Shown: positions 34,072 to 46,060 of the stretch, in pieces
Layout of the letters: every line of letters starts with the position of its first letter
Numbering within the stretch: position 1 is the stretch's first letter
Notes under the pieces: generated by a model
What the model saw: only the letters and a program-made list of their open reading frames with translations
What the model was told of the DNA's origin: nothing
Databases searched by the model: none
Assembly: GCF_030272615.1 (NCBI RefSeq)
Contig: NC_081408.1
Span: 67,561,546 to 67,625,545, forward strand
Direction: 5' to 3'
DNA length: 64,000 nt
From: Cryptomeria japonica
Taxonomy: Eukaryota; Streptophyta; Pinopsida; Cupressales; Cupressaceae
Program-made: the position numbers and the translations under genes

Positions 34072-37000
34072 ATGGTTGAAACCCGTCTTCAAAAATCTAG
34101 GAGAGAAACTAAAGAGGCTCAAGAGTCCGCAAACATGAGTTCTTATGAGTATGACAACGATTTATTTTTCAATACTGATCACACTACATTGCCTGACATG
34201 GATGTCTATAGAAACATTCCACATGTGGAGAATGCAGACACTCTAAACAACAATGCTACACACAATGACAATTTGGACAACTTATCAATACATTCAGCAG
34301 ATGTGGAAGAATCCATTATGAATCCCCATTTCAATCGATTGGTTGAGGAAATAATGAGGAGGGATAGACAATACTTCTTACAAATGATGGCACAAAGTGG
34401 AGCCAAGATACCTCATGATTTTGACATGTCTCAAATAATGGAAAACCACCCTTTGCAACAAACTCACTCCAACATGGATCAAAGGAGACCTAATAGTGGA
34501 GGAAATAGAGGACCACATATGGTACCTGAATCACCATCATCTTTGCTTCAAAAACCAAAGGTCCCACATACACATGGTCAAGTATACGATACTCACCTTC
34601 GCAGACCATTATGGAAGTCTTATGCAGAGAAATATGCTCAATCACATATCAATGCTAAGGATCAACCACCATAGCAATTGGATATTCAAAGGCATGCTCA
34701 AAATTTGGACACAAGGAAACCCCATGTCAAATTTGGGGGCAACACAATAGAACATGACATGCCTGTAGAATATGGTATACATGCACAAAATAGATATGGT
34801 GTTCCTCAACATGAATCTATACCAAGTGGTCCATATAGGTAGCATCACTATAGACCTCCTCCATATGAACATGTGTATGATCAATATCATCCATATATGC
34901 AACAAGATCCTCCTCAAATTGGTGCCTCAAACATGGGGTATGGTTCAAGAAGTCGATCTCCACCTAAGAGCAATTTGGAGCAACAAATCAGGGACTTACA
35001 AAAGAAAATGGAGGACATAAATACACCAAAGCCAACATACACAATGAGAGACATATGTCCTTATCCATTTGACAAGAGTATTCCAATGCCTCCATTTCCT
35101 ACACACTTTGTGATGCCTAAATTTGATAAGTATAGAGGAAAAGGGGATCCTAAGGCACACATAAGATAGTTTTTCATAGCTTGCATTGAAGTAGCTTCAG
35201 AAGAGACATATTTGATGAGATTATTCCCACAAAGCTTAGGTGATCAAGCTATGGAATGGTTCTCCCAACTCCCACCTGGTATTAAGTCATGGGGTGACTT
35301 AGCAGAGGCATTTATTCAACATTTCTCCTACAATATAGAGATAGACATATCAGTCACTACTTTGTGCAACACCAAGCAAAAAGAGGGAGGATCTTTTGCA
35401 TCATTTTTATAGAGATGGAGAAATCTAGCCAGCACATGCTCTTGTGAAATTCCACAAAAACAAATGGTAGAGATGTTCACACAAAATGTTAACAAAGACA
35501 TTGGTTATGATCTAAGAAAAGCTTATTTTTCCACCTTCAAGGATGTCATTGAAAAAGGCTTAGCAATGGAAAAGGTTCTAATTGAACAAGGAGTCATTAA
35601 GATATTCAAGAAAAACAAAGATGACTTTAAAGGAAAAGACAAGCCAAGATTTTGGAATAAAAACAAGAACACAGTCAATGATGGTGTTGTTGATGCCAAT
35701 AGAGTGCGACCCAAATTCATCTTTTTGGGATCAAGTTATACAAACAATCAAGTGAATACTCAAACAACTTCTAGATCATGAAGGAAGTATACTCCATTGG
35801 GAGAACCACTTGAATCAGTCTTCAAAAAGCTTGTGGCAAACAAAGTGATCACAGTTCCAGATTTTCCTCCATATGAACCAAAGGTCAAACCAAATTGGTG
35901 GAATGATGATGAGTATTATGAATTTCATAAGAGCAAGGGTCATAAAATAGGAAATTGTCATCGACTGAAGAATATCGTACAAGATCTCATTGATAGAGGT
36001 GACATCAAGATTGAGGGACACTCATCCAATCAAGAACATGAGATGTTTAAGGAACCATTCCCAAAGCATGACAAGGGAAAAGCTAAAGTCACAGATGATC
36101 AAGCCAACTATACTAGAGCACCTTACAACTATGATTCAACTATCAATCATATCTTGATGGACAATCATATCTCTACTATTACCATCAAGAACAAAAACCT
36201 TGAGAATCCTCCTCAGCGACCCAAGATTGTCCTAAGAGGTGTTGGATCTTCATCTGAACCTACTTTTGAATGTCATGTTACAACCTGTCGAGGTAAAATT
36301 ACTTTGCCAGGTGCCTCAACTAAAAACACTGCTTCTTCATCAACCAAACCTGAATATGACCTTGTAGAACAGTTAGGGAAGACACCCGCTCTCATCTCCA
36401 TCCTTGAGCTCTTACGTATATCCCCCGCTCATAAAGCTATTCTTGACAAAATCTTGAGAGACACCGTTGTTCCTACTGATCTGAACGTGGACCAGTTTCA
36501 AGCCATGGTGGGATACCTTTCCATTCCACATTCCCTTACATTCACAAAAGCCGATGACACCTCTGTAAGTCAGCCAAATAATGCACCATTACATATTGAA
36601 GCCTTCATACACAAACATCGAATAAAGCGAGTCCTGATAGATGGAGGAGCTAGTCTAAACATTTGTACATTGAGCACCATTAAACAATTGGGATATTCCG
36701 ATAAAGCTGTGAATTCAAAAAATCAAATCACCATCAAGGCATATGAAAATGAAGAGCACTCATCCAAGGGCACAGTCACCTTACCTCTAAGAATTGGGCC
36801 AGTCACAAAGGATGTGGTTTGTTAGGTCCTAGATTTGGATCTCACTTATAATATATTGCTAGGACGTCCTTGGATTCATGAAATGAGGGCAGTCCCATCA
36901 ACATATCACCAATGCATTAAGTTTCCTCACAATGGAGTCGAGGTAATAGTTAATGGTGATCCTAATCCGTTCATATATTGCAATAACTTGAGATCACATA

Positions 37001-40000
37001 TTGAGACCATCATTCCCAGTAATCGTGAAGTTGTTCCTTCTTCAACATACATTGACCCTGAGTCATTGAAACCGTCGACATCAAAACAGGGTGAACTTAA
37101 AGGCAAATTTCAAGACAAAGGCATGGGAAAATATACTTTAAATTAGACCATGTATTTATGACAAGTCATGAGCTCTCCAAAAGAATATGGAAGGCCACAT
37201 CCTAACAAGCAAATACCCATCATAGTATTCAAATGGGATCCTACTACCTTTCAAAGATGGGGCGAACTGGAGGAGGAAGGTTTATACAAAATGCTATACA
37301 AAGACATTGAAGATGACACACAAGATCATATCAATATACCCTATGAGAAATATGGCAAAGGCTTCAAGATTCTACAAAAATTTGGGTACGATGGAAAAAG
37401 CCCTCTTGGGTTACAAAAAGAAGGCGTTATGGAACCCTTACAACCTGAATTGACTGTAAAAAGGGAACGCTCGAAGGGACTTGGTTTCCTGACTTCCAAG
37501 ATCCACACTAAAAGGACAGAAGAGGCATCACGAATTAAAATTGCCAAAGTTCAACAAGAGGATCGCTATTCCGCAGACTCCAATGAATGGGAATGGGGTT
37601 CAAACAAATCCTCCAGTGATTATGAGCTCACCGAAACATTCAGAGAGCCAGATGAACCCATAGAAGAAGAGGAATTTTATAAAAAGTTCAGAGTTGGTCA
37701 AGAAACAACCCATAAGGATTACACACAGTCTTCGTCTCACGGTTCTAGGTTGAAATCACATAGGATGAGAACACCTGTCCCAGAATGAGCTACTAGTGAC
37801 GACAATTTGGATTTGCTCACGATCGAAATTGATGAGGAGAGTGCCATCGATGACCTCGACGATTGCCTTGATATACCCGACTATAACCACATCTTCACTC
37901 TTCGCCCCGCTGACTCCGAAGACATTAAAGGCCTTCCCCTTGTTCACCATCAACTTATTGACTGGGATTATGAAGGACCAACACAATTTGACACCTTCCA
38001 AAATGATGAAGCTATTATTGACTATCTTGGCATACGAGATGATCTTCCCCCTGGGGACCATAAAGTAGGATACACTATAGAACTCAACAACATGGCATAT
38101 TTTGGTGAGGGTGTCGGACCTTCCAGTTGCAAAAATATGAAAATAAGAACAAATCAAGGGTCTTATGGCGAAAACCACACTGTGGCGCTATCTGATCCCA
38201 AAAAAGTAAAAAGAAAGGACATATCTGAGGGTGAAAACCTCTCTGAGGCAACCGAAGATGGAAGGTTCGACATTTTCCCAGCCTCGTATGAGGAAAAGTC
38301 ATCCATGCTGGTAGAGGAGACTATCAAAACAAACATTGTTACGGAAGAGGTTCCACACAACATATTCCTGGCTAAATCATTGACAGAGTCCGAAAGGTCA
38401 AAGTTCATAAGTTTCTTCAAGGAATGACAAATCAACTTTGCATGGTCATATGCTGATATGCTTGGACTAGATCCGGATTTGGTAATGCATCATTTGACAG
38501 TCAAACCGGGGGCAAAGCCAGTGAAACAAAAATTAAGAAAAATGCATCCATAAGTGGCATTACTAGTCAAAGTAGAGCTGGAGAAGTTATTGGATGTCGG
38601 ATTCATACGCCCAATTGATTATCCTGAATGGATCTCCAATTTAGTACCTGTCAGTAAACCAGATCATAGTATCAGAATATGTATAGATTTCAGAGACATC
38701 AACAAAGCTTGTCCAAAAGATGACTTCCCATTACCAAATATTGACTCGATTGTTGATCTCACGGTAGGTCATGAAATGTTATCATTGATGGATGGATTTT
38801 CTGGTTATAATCAAATAAGGATCGCACCCGAGGATCAACACAAAACATCATTCACTTGTCCTTGGGGAACTTTCTACTGGAATGTCATGCCCTTTGGGCT
38901 AAAAAATGCAGGTGCTACATATCAAAGAGCCATGACTACTATCTTTCATGATCTCATGCATGTAACAGTGGAAGATTATGTTGATGATCTCTTGGGTAAA
39001 TCAGTAGATAGAAATACACATTTGGACATACTTTCAGTCATCTTTGATCGGTTGGAAAAATACAAAGTAAGATTAAACCCCAAGAAATGTGTCTTTGGAG
39101 TAACCTCCGGGAAACTCCTAGGATTCATTGTGTCCAAAAGAGGAGTCGAAGCCAATCCAGCAAAGGTCAAGGCTATCTTGGACATGCCACCACCCAGAAA
39201 TATTAGTCAACTTCGATCCTTACAAGGGAGACTCCAGTCTATATGAAGATTCATAGCACAAGTTGCAGATAAGTGTAATCCTTTTCAACACTTGCTACAT
39301 AAAAATATCAAATTCAAATGGGATGATAGCTGTCAACAGACTTTTCAGATGCTCAAAGATTATCTTTTGAATCTGCCAGTTTTGATGCCACTAGTTCCAA
39401 ATCGGCCTTTGCTACTATACATATCAGCTACTCCAACAGCACTGGGGGCACTCCTAGCACAACAAATTACTGAGGGCAAGGAAAAGGCAGTATACTATAT
39501 CAATTGCACATTGGTGGGATATGAGCTAAACTACACACCAATCGAGTGTGCATGTCTTGCTGTGGTCTTTGCTTCACAAAAATTATGACATTACATGCTT
39601 ACTCATAAGACTAAGTTGGTTGCAAGAATTGATCCATTAAAATACCTTCTCAATAAAGCAACAATTACTGGGCGGCTAGCCAAATGGGTAATGATCCTTA
39701 GTGAATTCGACATTGAGTATGTGGACAGAAAAGCAATAAAAGGACAAGCCATCGCAGATCAATTAGCAAATTCCCCCATGATTGATGATGTTTCTCTAAA
39801 TTCAGAATTTCCAGACGAATCCATTTTAACAATATCACATGCAAAGCCATGGCAACTATACTTTGATGGCTCATACACACAACATGGGGCAGGAGCTGGT
39901 ATTCTCTTTATAACTCCTCAAGGAGATTCTATACCAAAATCATACTGCTTATCATTTCCTTGCACTAACAATATAGCAGAATATGAGGCATTAACAATTG

Positions 40001-41598
40001 GATTACAAATTGCAGTTCAGTGGAAGATCCAGGAACTTCATGTTTTTGGGGATTCCCAACTTGTCATCCATCAAGCAACTGATGATTACCAAAGAAAAGA
40101 TGAAAAATTACTGCCTTACAAACAAATGGTGGATGATTTGAAACAACATTTCACAAAGATAGATTTTGAGCAGATACCAAGAGAGCAGAATCGTGCTACA
40201 GATGCCATGGCTACAATTGCTTCACTGATTGATCTACCTCAAAATGAGACCTGCTATGAGTTCTTGGTGGACAACCTATTGGTTCCTTCATATGAGATCA
40301 CTCTTACTGAAATGATATGCGTTCTTGGTCCCGAATCCCAGTTATATGGTTCCATCTTCACATGCCTTTGCAACAATACCCTACCTCCTGATCTATCAAA
40401 TAACCAACATCGCACCTTCATTCACCAATCCTCTTGATATGTCATTTTAGCTGATATCCTATACCGGTGAGGTCTAGATGGCACTCTTCTTAGATGTTTA
40501 GAAAGTGACGAAGCTCAGATTACGTTACGTGAAGTGCATGAAGGGATATGTGGTCCACATGCTAGTGGTCCTACCTTGGCCAAGAAACTCATTAGGACTG
40601 GATATTACTGGCCCAGTATGGAAAAAGACTCATATCAGTTTGTCAAGAAATGTAAGCAATGTCAAATTCATGGAGACCTCATACATGCGCCAGCACAAGA
40701 ACTACAACCACTTGCGTCTCCTTGGCCCTTTTGTCAGTGAGGACTTGATCTCATAGGCAAGATTCACCCTCCTTCCTCTAATGGTCATAAATTCATTATC
40801 ACAGCCACAGAGTATTTCACAAATTGGATTGAAGCCGTGTCTCTCACACAAGTCACTGGAAAATAGATTTCTACCTTCATCCTTAAATATATCATTTGCC
40901 GATATGGTATTCCTGTTTCCATTATTACTGATAACGGGTGTCCCTTCAAAAATCAGGATGTTCATGAACTCTGTGACCACTTCCATATTTCCCATCGTTT
41001 CTCCACACCATATTACCCCCAAGGTAATGGCCAAGCTGAGGCATCTAATAAAACAATCCTTAAAATCCTCAAGAAGATAGTCGACGACGCTGGCCGTAAT
41101 TGGCATATCCAACTCAATTCTGCACTTTGGGTCTACCGCACAAGTGTCCGCACACCTACAGGAGCTACACCCTATTCACTTGTTTATGGCACTAAAGCCA
41201 TCTTGCCTATTGAGGTTGAGTTACCCTCTTTACGGGTCTCTTTGCAAAACATCATCACTGATGAAGATTACAGGGTCTCTCGCTTACAAGAACTAGAACT
41301 GCTGGATGAACAGAGACAAACTGCTTTTAATCATCTCAAGGCTTACCAACAACGAATGAGTCACAACTACAATCACAAGGTCAAGCCTCACACATTTGAG
41401 GTAGGTGACTTGGTTCTCAGAGAAAACCCCAAGAATCAGTAAGACAGAGAGAAGAAGGGCAAGTTTGAACCAAATTGGCTTGGTCCTTACATCGTTATAG
41501 CAGCATATGGATCTGGGGCATATCAACTCTCAACTATAGAAGGTGAACCTTTGGAGGATCATATCAATAGCATACACCTTCGTAGGTTCTACACATAG
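34072..41598 (+). pseudogene. G1 gag-pol polyprotein, one frame with about 18 nonsense codons
   Basis: From ATG 34072 to TAG 41598 a single frame (about 2,509 codons) holds a gag domain (35100-35600; AMEWFSQLPPG), a degenerate zinc-finger-like FH..KGHKIGNCHRL (35925), protease (36625; LIDGGASLNI), a G-patch (37345-37445; GKGF..LQKFGYDG), RT (38554-39246; DFRDINKACPKDDFPLPNID, then YVDD), gypsy RNase H (39370-39590), archaeal-type RNase H (39850-40230; FDGS, EYEAL, GDSQ, TDAM), an HHCC finger and integrase (LDLIG, ITDNG, QAEAS; 40517-41300). Internal stops lie at 34672, 34840, 35167, 35410, 35779, 36823, 37144, 37159, 37786, 38425, 38551, 39244, 39586, 40435, 40468, 40738, 40864 and 41440. Each sits where Gln, Arg (CGA) or Trp is expected or plausible. 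There is no frameshift. The final TAG after HLRRFYT is probably the natural end. Confidence 0.92.
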
Positions 41599-43308
41599 CT
41601 CTTCGAAATATCCTAATTCAAAAATACAAAAAAAATCAAAAAATTTCAAAAATACAAAAAAATAAAAAAAATTCAAAAATACAAAAAAGTCATAAAAATA
41701 AAAAAATCGTTACTTGGTGAAAACCTGGCAAACAGGCGCCTTGTGACAACAAAAACATTGAAAAATCAAAAAAGTAAAGAGAAATGATTTCGTCCAATGG
41801 TGAAAACCACTTCAGTGGTGCCCTGGGCAAGTACCATGGTGAAAACTGGGTCACTAGCGCCATGCGTAGAGACATTGCTCCTCCCTCCTTCAGGATTCTC
41901 TTTCATCACTTCACTCTGCACACACTCACAACCAATTCATCATAATAAACTTACCCATTCCCATCATGGCTTGTTATTGATCTACCCAAGATTGGTTAGC
42001 CATTCATAATAAACCTTCCTTTCCCCCCATAATAAATCAGATCCTATCTGTGGCTATGGAAAATCCTATGTCTAGTGATGGGTGTGGAACTAAGAACATC
42101 ACATGTTTCGAGGAGTATAGTTTCTTCCAGCTTCCTTCAGTCTATCTGCGCACAATCCGCAATAAAGCAACATTTGCATCATAGATCCGCAATAAAGTTT
42201 CATCTTCTCCGCAATAAAGTATCAGCTTCATGGATTCAGTCAGTTTCAGATGAGACACAACAGCAACAATGAGCTTCAACAAATCAAATCTTTCAACAGA
42301 CTCAGACAACATATGGTTCAGTGCTATCTATCCTTTTTATGAAAGTAAACATTGTGACCACAATCAAATAAGACTTATACAAGTGACAAGAGACACTAAA
42401 CTTGAGGACTACAGTGGATGTTGGTGTCGAATCTTGGTTTTCTTTTGATTTCATCTCTTTTGGTGACATGCCTTTTAGCTTTTCTAGGATGTCTCTGACT
42501 AGAGATTCTATCTCTAGGATGTCTTTGACTAGAAAGGCGAGGATGGGGTATCGTCACCTATTTTTGTTTGCTGTCTGTAGATTGTCTCTTAATAATGCTA
42601 TGACTTGTCCAAGGATATGAGGACACTGTGAGTCTAGTATGAACTGGGGCATTCCTTGTTTGTGACTGTCTTATCTCCATGCAAACAGGTACAATGACTT
42701 TCTGGGTCAAACATATGCCTCAATTGTCATAACCTACTTGCCATAATAAAGCTCAATGATGATAATGCACAAGAAGCTCTTTCACATTCATATCTTCTGT
42801 CTTTCATCCCCCTTTCTTGATTGACTTCCATCATCCTTCTTGAGTCCGCGTAGCCTACTATCACATGATTGAGTATAATGACACACCAAAAACATTTGCA
42901 TTTCATGAAGTTTGCACCTGCATTTCCACATATAAGTATTTCATACATACATATAGATATCACAACTACATCACATCCTGCACACAACACCTGTTAGCAC
43001 AATTTTCATCTGCATTACATACATTCACATTTGCATCATGCATCACATATACAACATAAAAGAACAAAATATATTGCATTGCATCATGTACATATTTGCA
43101 TCCATATCATAAACATACATCATGAAACATCTCATCACATAGGTACACATGCATATAGCTGCCGCAAAAATGAATCATCTCATATATATAATCAAAAGTG
43201 TCATGATACAATGATGTCAAAAAATCATATGGCTACAAAATCACCCGCAGGTGTCTACATCATCATACAAAAATGGTACAATATTGATACATAGGGAGCC
43301 CTCTAAGG
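41599..43308 (+). other. G1 region between gag-pol and the antisense gene
   Basis: An A-rich, AAAAATACAAAAAA-like tract (41625-41705) is followed by three hairpin repeats at 41716-41861 and then about 1.4 kb without recognisable coding. CATCACATAYACA-like phrases recur at 42870-43180. The terminator of the antisense gene should lie toward 43300, but none is identifiable. Confidence 0.55.
41716..41861 (+). repeat. Three repeats of a GGTGAAAAC-hairpin-GCC motif
   Basis: Units lie at 41716-41740, 41799-41823 and 41838-41861. Each reads GGTGAAAAC, then a short stem-loop, then G(C/T)GCC. Stem sequences differ but pairing is kept: CCTG/CAGG, CCACT/AGTGG and, with a G-U pair, CTGG/CTAG. G2 has two similar units at 53949-53978 and 54020-54048 (minus strand). 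Confidence 0.75.
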
Positions 43309-43749
43309 CTATGATGAACTCCCTCCCTTGGAGCCACCTAGCCTCGATGGAATCTGAGCCCCTGAGGGACCCGCCCCAGAATCATCTTGCCTATCCCCTC
43401 TATCTGGTGGTGGTGGAGGACCCATAACCCCACCACTCGATGATTGTCTCCTCCGGCTCCCTCCCATAGCTGTCACTGTCCGTGATGGTCTATGGAAGCT
43501 CCTCGCCTGCTGATTTGCTGGCACTACACCATAATAGAGGTCCCACCAGTAGGCAATCTCCTCTCCTGCCCGCAGGACATATGCATAGCCTACCCCTGTG
43601 TCCTTCGCCGCCTGTCTCCCTGCCCTCAGTGCTGTCTCAGCCTCTGTGTAGCACTGAATTGCTTGATCTCTCTCCCGCTCAGTATCCCTGAGCCTCATTC
43701 TAAGTCGATCCCTCTCCCTCTCCAGCTCCTGTATCTCATCTACCTAGCC

Positions 43750-43985
43750 CTGGCAGATCTCCCTGAGCTCAATCAGCTCATCCTCCTCTGGGTCAGCCCC
43801 CTCTGCCTCTGCTTGTGGCTCCCCCTCTACGGGTGCCTGCCCCTGTACCTGTACCTGTACTAGTGCCTGTACGGGTACCTATCTCTATACATGCCTCTGT
43901 GCATGTACCTATCTTTGTCCCTGTACCTATCCCTATACCTATCCCTGCACCTATCCCTATACCTGTCCCTGTCTCTATACCTATT
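43750..43985 (-). repeat. Short Gln/Val/Gly coding repeat in the PMD gene
   Basis: On the minus strand a run of CAGGTA and CAGGGA hexamers encodes a Q-V-Q-G repeat. About ten of the CAG codons read TAG. On the plus strand the same DNA reads as GTACCT/CCCTAT repeats, which opens spurious frames. Confidence 0.75.
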
Positions 43986-45364
43986 CTCTGGGACCCTGTG
44001 CTGCTGGTACCTGTAGGGGCAATCCACTGTGACCCCTCACCACCTGAGCCTGTCTCTCCTGTCCACCATCCCTCCAAGGTGCAACCCTCCTCTCCCCAAA
44101 TACTCCTCTCCTCCTCCGTTGGCCTCTACCCCCATCACCTCCACCATCATTATCATCGTCCCCACCTCCATCTCCCTCTAGTAGCTCTCCTAGATCTGTC
44201 AATTGGGGGAATGGATGCTCTGCCCAATATGCTGTATACTCAGCATCCATCCCGACATCCTTGATCTTCGGCCACATATCCCAGGTTCGGGGCACCATCT
44301 CTGCCAGCTATGTGACTGCCTGATCATATGATAGTAAGGGCCCAAACTGCACCTGATCCCTAACTGTGTGGGCATACATGCCTGAGCCTCGTGGCATCCT
44401 CTGGATCCTACCATACCGCCTGCACACCCTGTCCACCAGCTGTCTCTTTAACACATAGGGAATCCACCCAATCAGGTACCTGCTCCAGAAGGTGTAGGGC
44501 AGCTCCACTGCATCATCATCCCAATCCTCACAGCCTAGATATGGTCTCCATATGACCACATCAATGTCATCGATCACCCGCCGCCAATGCTCCAACCTGC
44601 CAATCCATGGCTATGATGTGATCATATCATATAAGTGTACAAAGCTGTGTCCATGACCCCTACCCCTGAAGTGTATTGGTCGAGTAATCGGGAGATGCTC
44701 ATAGGCCCATACCTGCAGCAGTGTCACTCCACAGCCCAATCCCACTGACCCATGATAAACAAACTGGTGAAGCTCGTAATACAAATGGGCCAGCACACAT
44801 GGTCCCCAAGCATATCTGGTGTGCTGTGTCACTAGTGTCTCCAGTGCTCCCCCCTAGCCCATAGCCAATCCCCGTGTTGCCCTGTCTAGACATAGAAATC
44901 CACTGATCGCTCCTCCAATCAAGGTCGGCAATGCTAACCCTGTAGCGGTCATGGTGTCCCATGCCACGTGCCCTACCCTCATCTCTAATCCAAGGTCCTG
45001 AAACACCCGTCTCAATGCCTCCCGATCTCCATCATGATCATATGGAATCAAATCTCCATCAATCGGTATCTGCAGAATCCTGTAGACATCCTCAAGGGTG
45101 ACTGTCATCTCACCCATCGGCAAATGGAAGGTGCACGTCTCAGAGTGCCATCTCTCAGCAAGTGCAGTCAGCAAACCCATGTTTGCCCGAAACTCAAGCA
45201 CATACAATACATGTCTCAGACCCATCTCCTCGATGGCAGCTCTATCTCCAATCGATAGCTCAGGTCACAACCTCTGCGTCGACGGGAATCTCTCCCGTGA
45301 CTCTAGCATCGGCAAGTACTTCTGCAGTCAAGCAAATCAAATCATGTTAGTCATAGTGGAATTC

Positions 45365-45690
45365 ACTGTTTATCACAAAATGCTACTCGTTATCTAGATG
45401 CACATAGCTATTTATCCTAGTGACACTCATTGTTCATCACAAAGTATTACTATCTATCCTGGTTGTACTCACTGTTCATCACAAAGTGTTATTCACATTT
45501 GCACTCCCTGTTCATCACAAAGTGTTATTCACATTTGCACTCCCTGTTCATCACAAAGTGTTATTCACATTTGCACTCCATGTTCATCACAAAGTGTTGC
45601 TCATACTTTGGGTACTCCCTGTTCATCACAAAGTACTCTATCTTGGTACTCACTATTCATCACAAAATGCCTTAATCTATCCTAGTCTTC
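45365..45690. repeat. 36-bp tandem repeat array
   Basis: Eight copies of TGTT(C/T)ATCACAAA-based units start at about 45365, 45431, 45473, 45509, 45545, 45581, 45620 and 45654. The four central copies are 36 bp apart and nearly identical. Because 36 is divisible by three, several frames stay open across it; these are not genes. Confidence 0.9.
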
Positions 45691-45784
45691 CTAGAGGACC
45701 TGCTTGAGTGTATCCTCTCAGCAGCTTATCCAATCGACAATGTATGTTCATCACAGAACTACTGATTTGACCTAGAAGACCAAA

Positions 45785-46060
45785 ACTTGTATTTTTCAAC
45801 ACAAACGCGCTTGACTGACACAAACGTGCCTACAGACTGCATAGATGCACCTGTAAAACATAGATGCACCTGTATACCATAAACATGCTTATGCTACTCA
45901 TAAACACGACTAGACATCGCAGACACCCCTGCACATCGCAGACGCGCCCACATTCGACGCAGACGTAGTTCTAGACACAGACATGCTTGGCACCGACACA
46001 AACACGTCTGGAGGACACAGATGCGCCTGGCACTGACACATACGCGTTTCAACAATTTTT
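45785..46060 (-). repeat. CACAGACGCG-motif array (inverse of the leader motif)
   Basis: About thirteen spaced copies of CACA(G/A)A(C/T)GCGC-like units occur on the plus strand, equal to CGCGTCTGTG on the minus strand. Thus the same motif array lies in sense orientation within both the gag-pol leader and the antisense gene's intron. Confidence 0.8.

Noticed and set aside
43815-44264. 149-residue plus-strand frame rich in VPVPVPI
   Set aside because: It is the complement of the PMD gene's Gln/Val/Gly repeat; the minus-strand reading has the domain.
45365-45690. CRISPR-like direct repeats
   Set aside because: Units are contiguous tandem copies without unique spacers, and the DNA is a plant retrotransposon.
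45398-45707. Three overlapping open frames with repeated SSQSVIHICTPC, HHKVLFTFAL and FITKCYSHLH
   Set aside because: The 36-bp repeat is divisible by three and keeps all frames open; no start context or homology.
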